DNA of 64,000 nucleotides from positions 1,984,001-2,048,000 of the forward strand of contig NZ_JAPEMU010000001.1 in NCBI RefSeq assembly GCF_026342405.1, given 5' to 3'. The stretch is from Kitasatospora sp. NBC_00240 (GTDB lineage Bacteria > Actinomycetota > Actinomycetes > Streptomycetales > Streptomycetaceae). Positions 1 through 7,550 of the stretch are shown piece by piece; within the stretch, counting starts at the first letter, position 1; every line of letters begins with the position of its first letter. The notes beneath the pieces are model-generated. The model was not told the DNA's origin and ran no database searches. It was given only the letters and a program-made list of their open reading frames with translations. The position numbers and the translations under genes were made by a program.

Positions 1-52
1 TCGCCCGCCCGCGGGCAGCGCCGGGCCCCGGTGCGGCCTCGGGTGAATGCGA

Positions 53-86
53 ATCGGACCCGCAGGAGCGTGCCTGCGGGTCCGAT
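53..86 (-). terminator. Terminator of the infC-rpmI-rplT operon
   Basis: A perfect 14-bp inverted repeat (53-66 with 73-86, loop 67-72) lies 40 bases beyond the rplT stop codon on the minus strand. There is no long U-run, as is common for terminators in high-GC actinomycetes. It probably ends the translation operon. Confidence 0.75.
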
Positions 87-126
87 CGGTGAGCTACGCG
101 GTGCCGGGGCACCTGATCCGGGAGGA

Positions 127-522
127 TCAGGCGGCGTCGGCGGCGGCCCGGGGGGCGTTGACGTCGGTCGGCAGCGCCTTCTGGGCCACCTCGACGAGCG
201 ACGCGAAGACGGCCGGGTCGTTGACGGCCAGGTCGGCCAGCATCTTGCGGTCGATCTCGACGTTGGCAGCCTTCAGACCCTGCACGAAGCGGTTGTAGGT
301 GATGCCGTTGGCACGAGCCGCAGCGTTGATGCGCTGGATCCAGAGCTGACGGAAGTCGCCCTTGCGCTTCTTGCGGTCGTTGTAGTTGTAAACGAGCGAG
401 TGGGTGACCTGCTCCTTGGCCTTGCGGTACAGGCGCGACCGCTGGCCGCGGTAACCGCTGGCCCGCTCGAGGATGACCCGGCGCTTCTTGTGGGCGTTTA
501 CTGCCCGCTTGACGCGTGCCAC
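127..522 (-). CDS. rplT: 50S ribosomal protein L20
   Basis: This is ribosomal protein L20, a primary 23S rRNA-binding protein needed for early assembly of the 50S subunit. The 131-residue product has the usual family length. It begins [15 protein letters not shown] and carries the conserved basic N-terminal extension followed by the helical core ([13 protein letters not shown]). The start is GTG at 522, with AAGGAG 7 bases upstream (530-535 on the complement). It is the last gene of the minus-strand operon infC-rpmI-rplT, the classical order in bacteria. The C-terminus ends in a short Ala-rich tail typical of actinobacterial versions. In firmicutes and enterobacteria L20 represses its own operon by binding leader RNA; whether that holds here is unknown, but the infC leader does contain an attenuator-like hairpin. 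Confidence 0.98.
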   Translation of the reverse strand: MARVKRAVNAHKKRRVILERASGYRGQRSRLYRKAKEQVTHSLVYNYNDRKKRKGDFRQLWIQRINAAARANGITYNRFVQGLKAANVEIDRKMLADLAVNDPAVFASLVEVAQKALPTDVNAPRAAADAA

Positions 523-540
523 TTCATTACTCCTTGGGTT

Positions 541-619
541 GGACCACGGACTACTTCACGTGGTCCGTCATTCGAATGGGTCGGGAAGGATCAGCCGGTC
601 CCACGGCGTGGCCGTGGGA
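541..619 (-). other. Two hairpins in the rpmI-rplT spacer
   Basis: The 103-base gap between rpmI and rplT holds two short inverted repeats: 541-548 with 559-566 (8 bp) and 599-607 with 611-619 (9 bp, 3-base loop). They could stabilise or process the transcript, or serve as L20-binding structures as in other bacteria. That role is inference. Confidence 0.35.
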
Positions 620-625
620 AGGGGA

Positions 626-820
626 TCACTTGCCGAGAAGCTTCTTGACCTTCTTGACATCGGCCGGAGCCACCACGACCGTCCCGGCGAGCTTGCGGGT
701 CAGGGTCGAGGGCTTGTGCTCGAGCAGGTGGCGACGGCCGGCACGCTCGCGCAGCACCTTCCCGGAGCCGCTGATCTTGAAGCGCTTGCTGGCGCCGCTG
801 TGCGTCTTTTGCTTCGGCAT
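626..820 (-). CDS. rpmI: 50S ribosomal protein L35
   Basis: This is ribosomal protein L35, a small basic component of the large subunit. The 64-residue product matches the family length and begins [15 protein letters not shown], the L35 signature, with the later motif LLEHKP. It starts at ATG 820 with GGAG 11 bases upstream. It sits second in the infC-rpmI-rplT operon, 141 bases after infC and 103 bases before rplT. A very stable hairpin (849-879) lies in the spacer just upstream. Nothing about the protein is unusual. Confidence 0.98.
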   Translation of the reverse strand: MPKQKTHSGASKRFKISGSGKVLRERAGRRHLLEHKPSTLTRKLAGTVVVAPADVKKVKKLLGK

Positions 821-848
821 GTCGCCGTCTCTCCTCGTCGGTCCCGTT

Positions 849-879
849 CCTGCCCGCGCGGTGGTGCCGCGCGGGCAGG
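849..879 (-). other. Strong hairpin in the infC-rpmI spacer
   Basis: A perfect 13-bp GC-rich inverted repeat (849-861 with 867-879, 5-base loop) lies between infC and rpmI. It has no U-run. It may be a processing or RNA-stability element, or a partial terminator setting the IF-3 to ribosomal-protein ratio; the function is inferred. Confidence 0.45.
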
Positions 880-961
880 GACTGGATTGATCTGTGGTGG
901 CCGGGCGGGTGCCCCGCCACCTTGGTGACCGGTCCTCCCGGACGGTCCCGAGCCCTGGGGC

Positions 962-1693
962 TCAGGCGTCCTGGGAGACCTCGGTCGGCTGCTCGACCTC
1001 GGCGTCGGTCTCGTCCGCGTCCTCGGCGTCGTCGGCCTCGTCGGCCTCCGCCTCGGCTGCGGCGTTCTCGGCCTCAAGCGCTGCGTCGTCGTCCGCGGCG
1101 GCGTCGGGGCCGGTGTTGCGGCCCTGACGCTCGGCCTTACGGGCGTCCGCGATCGCGCGGGCCTCGGCCATCGCCTCGGTCTTCTTCTTGTGCGGGCCAA
1201 GCACCATGATCATGTTACGGCCGTCCTGCTTGGCCGAGGACTCCACGAAGCCCAGGTCCTGGACGTCGTTCGCCAGCCGCTGCAGCAGTCGGAAGCCCAG
1301 CTCGGGGCGCGACTGCTCACGACCGCGGAACATGATCGTGATCTTGACCTTGTCGCCCTGCTTGAGGAACCGAACGACGTGACCCTTCTTGGTGTCATAG
1401 TCGTGCGGGTCGATCTTCGGCCGGAGCTTCATCTCCTTGATGACCGTGTGCGCCTGGTTCTTGCGCGCCTCACGGGCCTTCATGGCCGACTCGTACTTGA
1501 ACTTGCCGTAGTCCATGAGCTTGCACACCGGCGGCCGGGCGGTCGCCGCGACCTCGACGAGGTCGAGGTCGTACTCCTGCGCAAGCTCCAGCGCCTTGGC
1601 AAGCGGCACGATGCCGACCTGCTCGCCGCTGGGACCGACGAGTCGCACCTCGGGGACGCGAATCCGGTCGTTGATGCGGGGCTCGGTGCTGAT
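962..1693 (-). CDS. infC: Translation initiation factor IF-3, ATC start codon
   Basis: IF-3 binds the 30S subunit, prevents premature 50S joining and checks initiator tRNA and start-codon pairing. The product is 243 residues: the N-terminal domain ([18 protein letters not shown], then the [18 protein letters not shown] block), the linker helix [15 protein letters not shown], and the C-terminal domain ([27 protein letters not shown]). An acidic Ala/Glu/Asp tail of about 50 residues follows, as in actinobacterial homologues. The conserved RINDRI segment lies upstream of the first in-frame GTG (1648), so translation must begin earlier. The only well-placed site is ATC at 1693-1691, four bases after a GAGGAGG ribosome binding site. 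Rare ATH starts are known for infC and underlie IF-3 autoregulation in enterobacteria. It is the first gene of the operon, behind a leader with an intrinsic terminator. Confidence 0.96.
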   Translation of the reverse strand: MSTEPRINDRIRVPEVRLVGPSGEQVGIVPLAKALELAQEYDLDLVEVAATARPPVCKLMDYGKFKYESAMKAREARKNQAHTVIKEMKLRPKIDPHDYDTKKGHVVRFLKQGDKVKITIMFRGREQSRPELGFRLLQRLANDVQDLGFVESSAKQDGRNMIMVLGPHKKKTEAMAEARAIADARKAERQGRNTGPDAAADDDAALEAENAAAEAEADEADDAEDADETDAEVEQPTEVSQDA

Positions 1694-2063
1694 GGGGCCT
1701 CCTCGGTTGCACCTTTTCCGATGCGGCCGTCGGACGGCGGTCGCACGTAGTGAACTCGACCACTGGGCGGGGCTTCATTCGTGCTGCGCTGCCCACTTGC
1801 TGGTTGGCTGCACGCACCGCGACACGAAAAAAGCCCCGCTCGGTGCAAGCGGGGCTCCACACATCCGGGGGCGACGCCCTGGTGAGGGACGCTGCTGGCG
1901 ACTGTGCGCCTTGCGGCGTACGTCGCGGACCGGGACCCGTCGACCGCGAGGCCGATCAGGTGGGAGACTTTCGCGGTTGCCCTCTCGGGCCTCCTGGGTG
2001 GAGCCTCCACTTGCTGGCCGGGGACCCTCGCGGGTTCCTGGCCGGTCAGTCTCGAAGCATACA
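1694..2063 (-). promoter_or_regulatory. Long 5' leader of the infC operon
   Basis: About 370 non-coding bases precede infC on the minus strand. They include several GC-rich dyads and an intrinsic terminator (1827-1856) some 130 bases before the start codon. A possible minus-strand -10 (TATGCT, complement of 2058-2063) is the only AT-richer hexamer found, and no convincing -35 was seen. The arrangement suggests transcription attenuation of the IF-3/L35/L20 operon. Nothing else coding is seen in 1694-2241. Confidence 0.5.
1827..1856 (-). terminator. Attenuator-like intrinsic terminator in the infC leader
   Basis: A perfect 9-bp stem (1832-1840 with 1848-1856, 7-base loop) is followed on the minus strand by six uridines (complement of 1827-1832). 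This is one of the few U-tract terminators in the window and it lies inside the infC leader, not at a gene end. It would abort transcription before infC unless antitermination occurs. Confidence 0.75.
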
Positions 2064-2241
2064 GCGTTTGCCCGGTCATGGGTATTCCGCCCTCCCCCGG
2101 CAGCCCGCACGCGCCGCGCCGGGCCTCCTCCTGGTCCGCCCCGGGGCACCCGCCGGGCGCCACCCCGGCCCGCGCGAGTCCCGCGCGGCCCCTTGTACGC
2201 TCCCTGGTGTACGTACACCGGCACGACGGAGTGAGTCCCCC

Positions 2242-2622
2242 TTGAGCAGCGAGCCCACCGACACCAACGCCTCCGAGGACGAAGGGGCGATCGGCTTCGA
2301 CGACCTCACCCGTGACATCGCCGAGGTCCCGGCGGTCGAGGTGATCACCACCGTGGCGGTGCACCTGATGAGCGCGGCCGCCGTGAAGTGCGGTCTCGCC
2401 GAGGGCGGCGCCGCGGACAAGGACCTCGACGAGGCCCGCAAGCTGATCACCGCGCTGGCCGGCCTGGTGACGGCGGGCGCCCCCGAGATCAGCAACTTCC
2501 ATGCCGCGCCGCTGCGGGACGGCCTGCGCTCGCTCCAGCTGGCCTTCCGCGAGGCCTCCCTGGTGCCGGACGCCCCGGGCGCCGGCCCCGGCGAGAAGTT
2601 CACCGGGCCCGTCTACTCCTGA
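2242..2622 (+). CDS. DUF1844 family protein
   Basis: This is a small conserved actinobacterial protein of unknown function, 126 residues long. The conserved core runs from DDLTRDIAEVPAVEVI through the helical block HLMSAAAVKCGLAE, LDEARKLITALAGLVTA and the C-terminal LRSLQLAFREASLVPD. The family usually ends GPGEKFTGPVY, as here. The start is taken as TTG at 2242, which gives the common S-rich acidic N-terminus; GGAG at 2227-2230 is a somewhat distant ribosome binding site. A GTG at 2231 is out of frame. It is divergent from infC, a neighbourhood conserved in Streptomyces, so a link to translation is conceivable but unproven. No membrane segment or catalytic motif is visible. A strong hairpin follows at 2644-2678. 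Confidence 0.88.
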   Translation: MSSEPTDTNASEDEGAIGFDDLTRDIAEVPAVEVITTVAVHLMSAAAVKCGLAEGGAADKDLDEARKLITALAGLVTAGAPEISNFHAAPLRDGLRSLQLAFREASLVPDAPGAGPGEKFTGPVYS

Positions 2623-2643
2623 GCGACGCCCGGCCCGGACGCC

Positions 2644-2678
2644 CCGATGCCCCCGAGCGGTTCGCTCGGGGGCATCGG
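2644..2678. terminator. Bidirectional terminator between convergent genes
   Basis: A perfect 16-bp inverted repeat (2644-2659 with 2663-2678, loop GTT) lies between the convergent DUF1844 gene and the SseB-like gene. It can work in both directions. It has no U-tract. Confidence 0.85.
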
Positions 2679-2747
2679 CACGTCCGGGAGCGTTCCACGC
2701 CGGGTGGCGGCACCGGGTCGTCGGCCGGCCGGCGCCGGCCGGGCCGC

Positions 2748-3506
2748 TCAGCGCCGGTAGAGGGGCTCCTGCGGCAGCTCCGCGCGCAGCAGCGCCAGCT
2801 CCAGCCCGCGGTCCAGGCGCACCCGCAGCACCGGGTCGCCGACCAGCGCCGCGACCAGCCGGTCGACCGTGCCGCGCAGCTCGCCCTCGGCGGTGTCCGG
2901 GGCGAGCACCAGCGCCAGCGTCCCGTCCCCCTCCCCGCCCGCGCCCAGATACCCGGCGTCCACCGCCGGCTCCGCCGCCAGCACCCGGCGCACGGCCTCG
3001 CGCACCTCCGGGTCGGCCGGCGGCGGCAGGTACTCCCGGTTCTCCGCCACGGCCCGCATCCGGGCACCTGACAGCCGGTACGTCACCGGACCCGCCGGAT
3101 CGATCAGCAGGGTGTCCGCCCGCTCCGCGTACGCCGCCAGGACGGCCTGCGGCGCCGCCACCGGCGCCGGCCGGGCGTCCGCGCGCCAGCGGGCCAGGGC
3201 CTCCAACGAGGTGAAGGCCGGCAGCGCCCGCCGGCCGTCGGCGGCCTCGATGACGGGGACGGCCATGTCGCTGGTCTTCTCGTGCCGCAGGCCGCGCTCG
3301 TCGGTCTCCACCTCGCCCAGCAGGGCCACGATCGGGACCATCAGACGGCTGGGCCTCAGCGCGGCCAGCACCTCCCGGTCGGCGAACGGGTCCGGCCGCT
3401 CCGCGGACGCGCCCCGCGACCAGCGGTCGAGCGCCCGGCTGAGGGCGGGGTCGGCGGTGCCGTCGTCGTCGGCGAAACCTGGGTTCGGAATGTTCTTGCG
3501 GTCCAC
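2748..3506 (-). CDS. SseB family protein
   Basis: This 252-residue soluble protein has an SseB-like N-terminal domain (about residues 40-130: LVPIVALLGEVE, then SDMAVPVIEAADGRRALPAFTS) and a C-terminal half with the SseB C-terminal pattern (VRRVLAAEPAV, YLGAGGEGDGTLALVLAPD). SseB was first described in enterobacteria as an enhancer of serine sensitivity or a regulator; in actinomycetes the role is unknown. It starts at GTG 3506 (MDRKNIPNPGF). No signal peptide or membrane helix is present. The gene is divergent from the secreted serine hydrolase at 3600, sharing a 93-base promoter region, and converges on the DUF1844 gene. The family assignment is good; a functional claim is not supported. 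Confidence 0.85.
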   Translation of the reverse strand: MDRKNIPNPGFADDDGTADPALSRALDRWSRGASAERPDPFADREVLAALRPSRLMVPIVALLGEVETDERGLRHEKTSDMAVPVIEAADGRRALPAFTSLEALARWRADARPAPVAAPQAVLAAYAERADTLLIDPAGPVTYRLSGARMRAVAENREYLPPPADPEVREAVRRVLAAEPAVDAGYLGAGGEGDGTLALVLAPDTAEGELRGTVDRLVAALVGDPVLRVRLDRGLELALLRAELPQEPLYRR

Positions 3507-3599
3507 CCGGCGAGCCTATGCCACGACCCGGTCGGCTCTCTCAGCATGCGTTCACGGCGAACTCATGCTTCCCCCAGCCGCGAGCGCCACCATGGAGAC

Positions 3600-4592
3600 A
3601 TGAGCCCCCGACACCGCGCCCGCCGGCGACGGCACCGACCGCTGCGGACCGGCCTGTTCACGCTGCTGGCGGCGGTCGCCACCGCGGTCGCGCTGTCGCT
3701 CGGGACGGGCGGCGGGCAACTGGTGGCCCGCCCGGCCGCCACCGCCCCCATCGGGGACAGCGGCAGTCCGTCCGCGACGGCCGCCGCCCTGCCCGAGGCG
3801 AGCGCCCGGGCCGCCCGGACGGTCGGGGAGGCGGTGGCCGACGCCGGGGCCGACGCGGAGGGCGCGGTGGCGGTGTCGGTACTGGACCTCGACTCCGGCG
3901 TCACCGCCGGCTCGCAGCTGCCCGGGCCGGACGGCGCCACTCCCGGGGCCGACGCGGACGACGACGGGACGAGCGGCGCCGGCGGCCACGCCTTCGTCAC
4001 CGCCAGCATCGTGAAGGCGGACATCCTGGCGGCCCTGCTCCGGCAGACCGACACCGCTCTCCCGGCCGCGCAGCGGACCCTGGCCGAGTCGATGATCGAG
4101 CAGAGCGACAACGACGCCGCCAGCGAGCTCTACCAGGCGATCGGCGGGGCGGACGGGCTCGACGAGGCCAACCGGGCCTTCGGCCTGACCCGGACGACGG
4201 CCGGCCGCGACGGCTACTGGGGCCTGACCACCACCACGACCGAGGACCAGCTCCGGCTGCTCCGGGTGATCTTCACCGCGGACTCGCCGCTCGACGCCGA
4301 CGACCGCGGCTACCTGCAGGACCTGATGAGCCTGATAGCGGACGGCCAGGACTGGGGCGTCTCCGCCGCGGCCGACCCGGACGGCGCGGCGAAGCTCAAG
4401 AACGGCTGGCTGTCCCGCAGCACCGACGGCCTCTGGGCGGTCAACAGCATCGGCCTGGTCACCCGCGACGGGCGCGACCTGCTGGTGGCCGTGCTCTCGG
4501 ACGGGAACAGCACCGAGGAGAGCGGCATCGCCCTGGTCGAGTCGGTGGCCGTGGCGGCGGTGGAAGCACTGGTCCCAGGCGGCGCGGATTGA
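3600..4592 (+). CDS. Secreted or anchored SxxK serine hydrolase (class A beta-lactamase-like fold)
   Basis: This is a predicted penicillin-interacting serine hydrolase of 330 residues, exported or anchored by one N-terminal hydrophobic segment (residues 20-40) after an Arg/His-rich start. It has the three active-site motifs of the beta-lactamase/DD-peptidase fold: SIVK (S136, K139), SDN (S169) and KNG (K267) in place of the usual KTG. The segment where class A enzymes carry the omega-loop ExxxN reads DGYWGLTTTTTEDQL, so the deacylating glutamate is not evident. A DD-peptidase, transpeptidase-like or sensor role therefore seems likelier than true beta-lactamase activity. ATG 3600 is chosen; the upstream ATG 3592 runs into a stop after three codons. 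GGAG lies only two bases before the start. It is divergent from the SseB-like gene. Confidence 0.8.
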   Translation: MSPRHRARRRRHRPLRTGLFTLLAAVATAVALSLGTGGGQLVARPAATAPIGDSGSPSATAAALPEASARAARTVGEAVADAGADAEGAVAVSVLDLDSGVTAGSQLPGPDGATPGADADDDGTSGAGGHAFVTASIVKADILAALLRQTDTALPAAQRTLAESMIEQSDNDAASELYQAIGGADGLDEANRAFGLTRTTAGRDGYWGLTTTTTEDQLRLLRVIFTADSPLDADDRGYLQDLMSLIADGQDWGVSAAADPDGAAKLKNGWLSRSTDGLWAVNSIGLVTRDGRDLLVAVLSDGNSTEESGIALVESVAVAAVEALVPGGAD

Positions 4593-4642
4593 CCGCCCCA
4601 CGGCCCTACCCACCGGTAGGCCCGGTGTGGCAGTCTGCGGCC

Positions 4643-5896
4643 ATGGCCAAGCCCGAAGCCCCCGCCCGTACCGCCGCGCCCGCGAGCCCGGGGCCGACCC
4701 GGCCGTCACCCGCCGCCGACCGCGCCCGCTACGACCGGGCCACCGCGCACCTGGACGCCCCCGTCGCGATCGTCGACCTGGCCGCCTTCGACGCCAACGC
4801 CGACGACCTGGTGCGCCGGGCGGCCGGCAAGCCCGTCCGGGTGGCCAGCAAGTCGGTGCGCTGCCGGGCACTGCTGGAGCGGGTCCTGACCCGGGACGGC
4901 TTCGCCGGGATCATGAGCTTCACGCTGGAGGAGTCGCTCTGGCTGGCCCGCGCCGGCTTCGACGACATCCTGCTCGCCTACCCGTCCGCCGACCGGGCCG
5001 GCTACGCCGAACTGACCGCCGACGCCGCACTCGCCGGCGCGGTGACCGTCCTGGTGGACGACCCGGCCCAGCTCGACCTGATCGACCGGTCCCGCGGTGG
5101 CAACCAGGAGGTCCGGGTCTGCCTGGAGCTGGACACCTCGCTGGAACTCCTCGGCGGCAAGGTCCGGGTCGGCGCCCGGCGATCGCCGCTGCGCACTCCC
5201 GACGAGCTGGGCGCGCTCGCCGAACTGGTGCAGCGGCGCCCGGGGTTCCGGGTGGTCGGCCTGATGGCCTACGAGGGGCACATCGCGGGTGTCGGCGACA
5301 GCGTCGCGGGGCGTCCGCTGCGCTCGCGGATGATCCGGCTGATGCAGGCCAAGGCGCGCACCGAACTGGCCACGCGCCGGGCCGCGGTGGTACGCCGGCT
5401 GCGGGAGGTCGCGGACCTGGAGTTCGTCAACGGGGGCGGGACGGGCAGTGTCGAGTCCACCGTCGCCGAGCGGGCGGTGACCGAGGTGGCGGCCGGGTCC
5501 GGCCTGTACGTGCCGCGACTGTTCGACAACTACCGCGCGTTCCAGGGCCGGCCGGCCGCACTGTTCGCCCAGCCGGTGGTGCGCCGCCCCGGCCTGGGGG
5601 TGGTGACGGTGCTCGGCGGCGGCTACCCCGCCTCCGGCCCCGCGGGCGCGGACCGCTCCCCCGTCCCGTACCTGCCCACCGGGCTGTCCTACGACCCGAT
5701 GGAGGGCGCGGGCGAGGTGCAGACACCGCTGCTCGGCGCGGCGGCCGACGACCTGCTGATCGGCGACCGGGTGTGGTTCCGGCACGCCAAGGCGGGCGAG
5801 TTGTGCGAGCGGTTCGCCGAGCTGCACCTGATCGAGGGTGACCAGGTGGTGCGCAGCGTGCCGACCTACCGGGGCGAGGGGAAGACCTTCCTCTGA
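4643..5896 (+). CDS. Amino acid deaminase/aldolase, PLP fold type III
   Basis: This is a 417-residue PLP enzyme of the alanine-racemase-like (fold type III) group that includes D-threonine aldolase and D-serine dehydratase. The PLP lysine is K70 in VRVASKSVRCR, followed by a TIM-barrel domain (GIMSFTLEESLWLARAGF, VCLELDTSLELLGGK, GLMAYEGHIAGVGD, FVNGGGTGS) and a C-terminal beta domain that begins near GGGYPASGPAG. The conserved C-terminal HAKAGEL segment carries the His expected to bind the catalytic divalent metal in this group; a partner Cys follows directly in GELCERF. The start is ATG 4643, 50 bases after the serine hydrolase stop, so co-transcription is possible. Substrate is not deducible; D-threonine-type hydroxy amino acids are the best guess. 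The gene is common in streptomycetes. Confidence 0.85.
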   Translation: MAKPEAPARTAAPASPGPTRPSPAADRARYDRATAHLDAPVAIVDLAAFDANADDLVRRAAGKPVRVASKSVRCRALLERVLTRDGFAGIMSFTLEESLWLARAGFDDILLAYPSADRAGYAELTADAALAGAVTVLVDDPAQLDLIDRSRGGNQEVRVCLELDTSLELLGGKVRVGARRSPLRTPDELGALAELVQRRPGFRVVGLMAYEGHIAGVGDSVAGRPLRSRMIRLMQAKARTELATRRAAVVRRLREVADLEFVNGGGTGSVESTVAERAVTEVAAGSGLYVPRLFDNYRAFQGRPAALFAQPVVRRPGLGVVTVLGGGYPASGPAGADRSPVPYLPTGLSYDPMEGAGEVQTPLLGAAADDLLIGDRVWFRHAKAGELCERFAELHLIEGDQVVRSVPTYRGEGKTFL

Positions 5897-6502
5897 CCCA
5901 CCGGCCCCGCGCGGCGCCGTTGCTCCACCGTGGTGCGGGTGCGCCCCGGCGAGGGGACGGGGGCTGTCGTGGAGGCGGAGACCGGGGCGTCGGGGACGTC
6001 GGTGGCGACGACGCCGATGTGGCCGGCTTCCCGGTGGACGGCTGTACCACGGGGCCGCCGGACAATCTGAATTCGCCCTCAGACGGCCCTTAAGAGGACC
6101 TCAAGCGGGAACCGCGCGGACGCCGTACCGGCGGGCCGCCGCCCGACCCCGCCCGCACCCGGCGCCGGCCGCCGGGCCGCCGGGCGGCTGCCTCGCCCGC
6201 CTCGGCCCGAGGATCGACGGAATCGACAACTCCGTTCCCCAGCAGGCGTGTTGCTGGACCGACCGGCAGCCCATCGGGCCACGCCGACCCAGCCCCCCGG
6301 CGCGGACCGCCGCCCGCCGTACGGCCCGACCCGGCCCGGCGGCCTGCTGCCGCCAGCGGCGACCAACCGTCAGAAACTGTCCAGCGCCGGGCTATTGCCA
6401 CCTGGTCCAGACCAATCATACGCTCGGGCCGAGGTCGCGACCTCGGGCAGACGTGCCCGTCCCCCACATCGTTCGACCCCGAAGCACCGTCAAGGAGTCC
6501 CC
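5897..6502 (+). other. Long intergenic region upstream of the LPMO gene
   Basis: These 606 bases contain no credible gene. The first 460 are very GC-rich, low-information sequence with no recognised element. The last 140, from about 6361, are less GC-rich and hold the LPMO promoter with a DasR-type operator at 6401-6416. Nothing else is evident. Confidence 0.6.
6395..6424 (+). promoter_or_regulatory. LPMO promoter with DasR-responsive element (dre)
   Basis: CCTGGTCCAGACCAAT (6401-6416) closely matches the dre consensus ACTGGTCTAGACCACT, the operator of the GntR-family N-acetylglucosamine sensor DasR that controls chitinolytic genes. It fills the spacer between TTGCCA (6395-6400) and a possible -10 TACGCT (6419-6424), 18 bases apart, so a bound repressor would block polymerase. 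The LPMO start codon is 87 bases downstream. Confidence 0.75.
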
Positions 6503-7402
6503 ATGTCGCTCCACCGCAGAGCCCTCGCGCTCGGCGTCGTCGGATCCACCGTGCTGCTCACCGCCCTCACCTCGGCCGGCACCGCCGGCGCGCACGGCTC
6601 GATGTCCAACCCGGTCAGCCGAGTGGCGGCCTGTTTCGCCGAAGGCCCCGAGCACCCCCAGTCCCAGGTGTGCAAGGACCTCGTCGCACAGAGCGGCACC
6701 CAGCCGCTCTACGACTGGAACGAGGTCAACATCGCCAACGCCAACGGCCAGCACCAGGCGCTCATCCCGGACGGCAAGCTCTGCTCGGCCAACCGCGACA
6801 AGTACAAGGCCCTCGACATGGCCCGCACCGACTGGCCGGCCACCGCCGTCGCGGCGGGGCCGTACAACTTCAAGTTCCGGGTCACCGCCGCGCACATCGG
6901 CCTGATGACCGTCTACATCACCAAGGCCGGCTACGACCCGACCAAGCCGCTGAAGTGGTCCGACCTCGACCCGACCCCGGTCGCGCAGACCCAGGTGACC
7001 CGGACCGCGACCGACGGCTTCTACAACTTCACCGGCAACCTGCCGCAGCGCACCGGCCGCCAGCTGCTCTACATGACCTGGCAGCGCAGCGACAGCCCCG
7101 AGGCGTTCTACAGCTGCTCGGACGTGGACTTCCCCTCCGCGCAGCCGAAGCTGGCCGCCGCCCCGGCCGCCCCGTCGGACCAGCAGATCGCCGCGGCCGC
7201 GGCGAAGTCCACCGTCGACCACTACGGCCACGGCGGCGACACCGCGCCGGACGCGCCCGCCGTCCAGGCTCAGGCCGCCGCCGTCGGCGGCACCTCCCAG
7301 GCCGGCCCGCTGATGCTGGCCGGCGCCGTCGCGGTCGGCGCCGGCTGGGGTGCGCTGGTGCTGCGCCGCCGCCGCGCCGACGCGGCCCGCGCCTCGGCCT
7401 GA
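6503..7402 (+). CDS. AA10 lytic polysaccharide monooxygenase, C-terminally membrane anchored
   Basis: This is a copper-dependent lytic polysaccharide monooxygenase that oxidatively cleaves chitin or cellulose outside the cell. The 299-residue precursor has a signal peptide (1-30) cut so that H31 is the mature N-terminus (AHGSMSNPVSR), as required for the copper histidine brace; H131 (AAHIGLMTVY) is the second ligand. The AA10 domain ends near residue 215 (CSDVDF). An Ala/Pro-rich linker follows, then a hydrophobic helix (about 268-286) and RRRR, a typical stop-transfer anchor. There is no carbohydrate-binding module. ATG 6503 has GGAG 6 bases upstream. A dre operator in the promoter predicts DasR control. 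Chitin is the likelier substrate given that control, but a role in cell-wall glycan remodelling at the hyphal surface is possible. Confidence 0.92.
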   Translation: MSLHRRALALGVVGSTVLLTALTSAGTAGAHGSMSNPVSRVAACFAEGPEHPQSQVCKDLVAQSGTQPLYDWNEVNIANANGQHQALIPDGKLCSANRDKYKALDMARTDWPATAVAAGPYNFKFRVTAAHIGLMTVYITKAGYDPTKPLKWSDLDPTPVAQTQVTRTATDGFYNFTGNLPQRTGRQLLYMTWQRSDSPEAFYSCSDVDFPSAQPKLAAAPAAPSDQQIAAAAAKSTVDHYGHGGDTAPDAPAVQAQAAAVGGTSQAGPLMLAGAVAVGAGWGALVLRRRRADAARASA

Positions 7403-7450
7403 CCGCCGGCCTTCGGGCACCGGCCGCACAGCGCCGACGGCGGACGCCGG

Positions 7451-7492
7451 ACGGCCGGCCCGCTCCCGTACTTCGGGGAGCGGGCCGGCCGT
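7451..7492. terminator. Bidirectional terminator hairpin
   Basis: A perfect 17-bp inverted repeat (7451-7467 with 7476-7492, 8-base loop) lies between the convergent LPMO and DUF2510 genes. It could end transcription from both sides. Confidence 0.85.
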
Positions 7493-7550
7493 TCTGCCGT
7501 TCGCACGGCCCGGGCGGTGTGTCGGGCCGCGATGTGTCGGGCGCGGTGCG

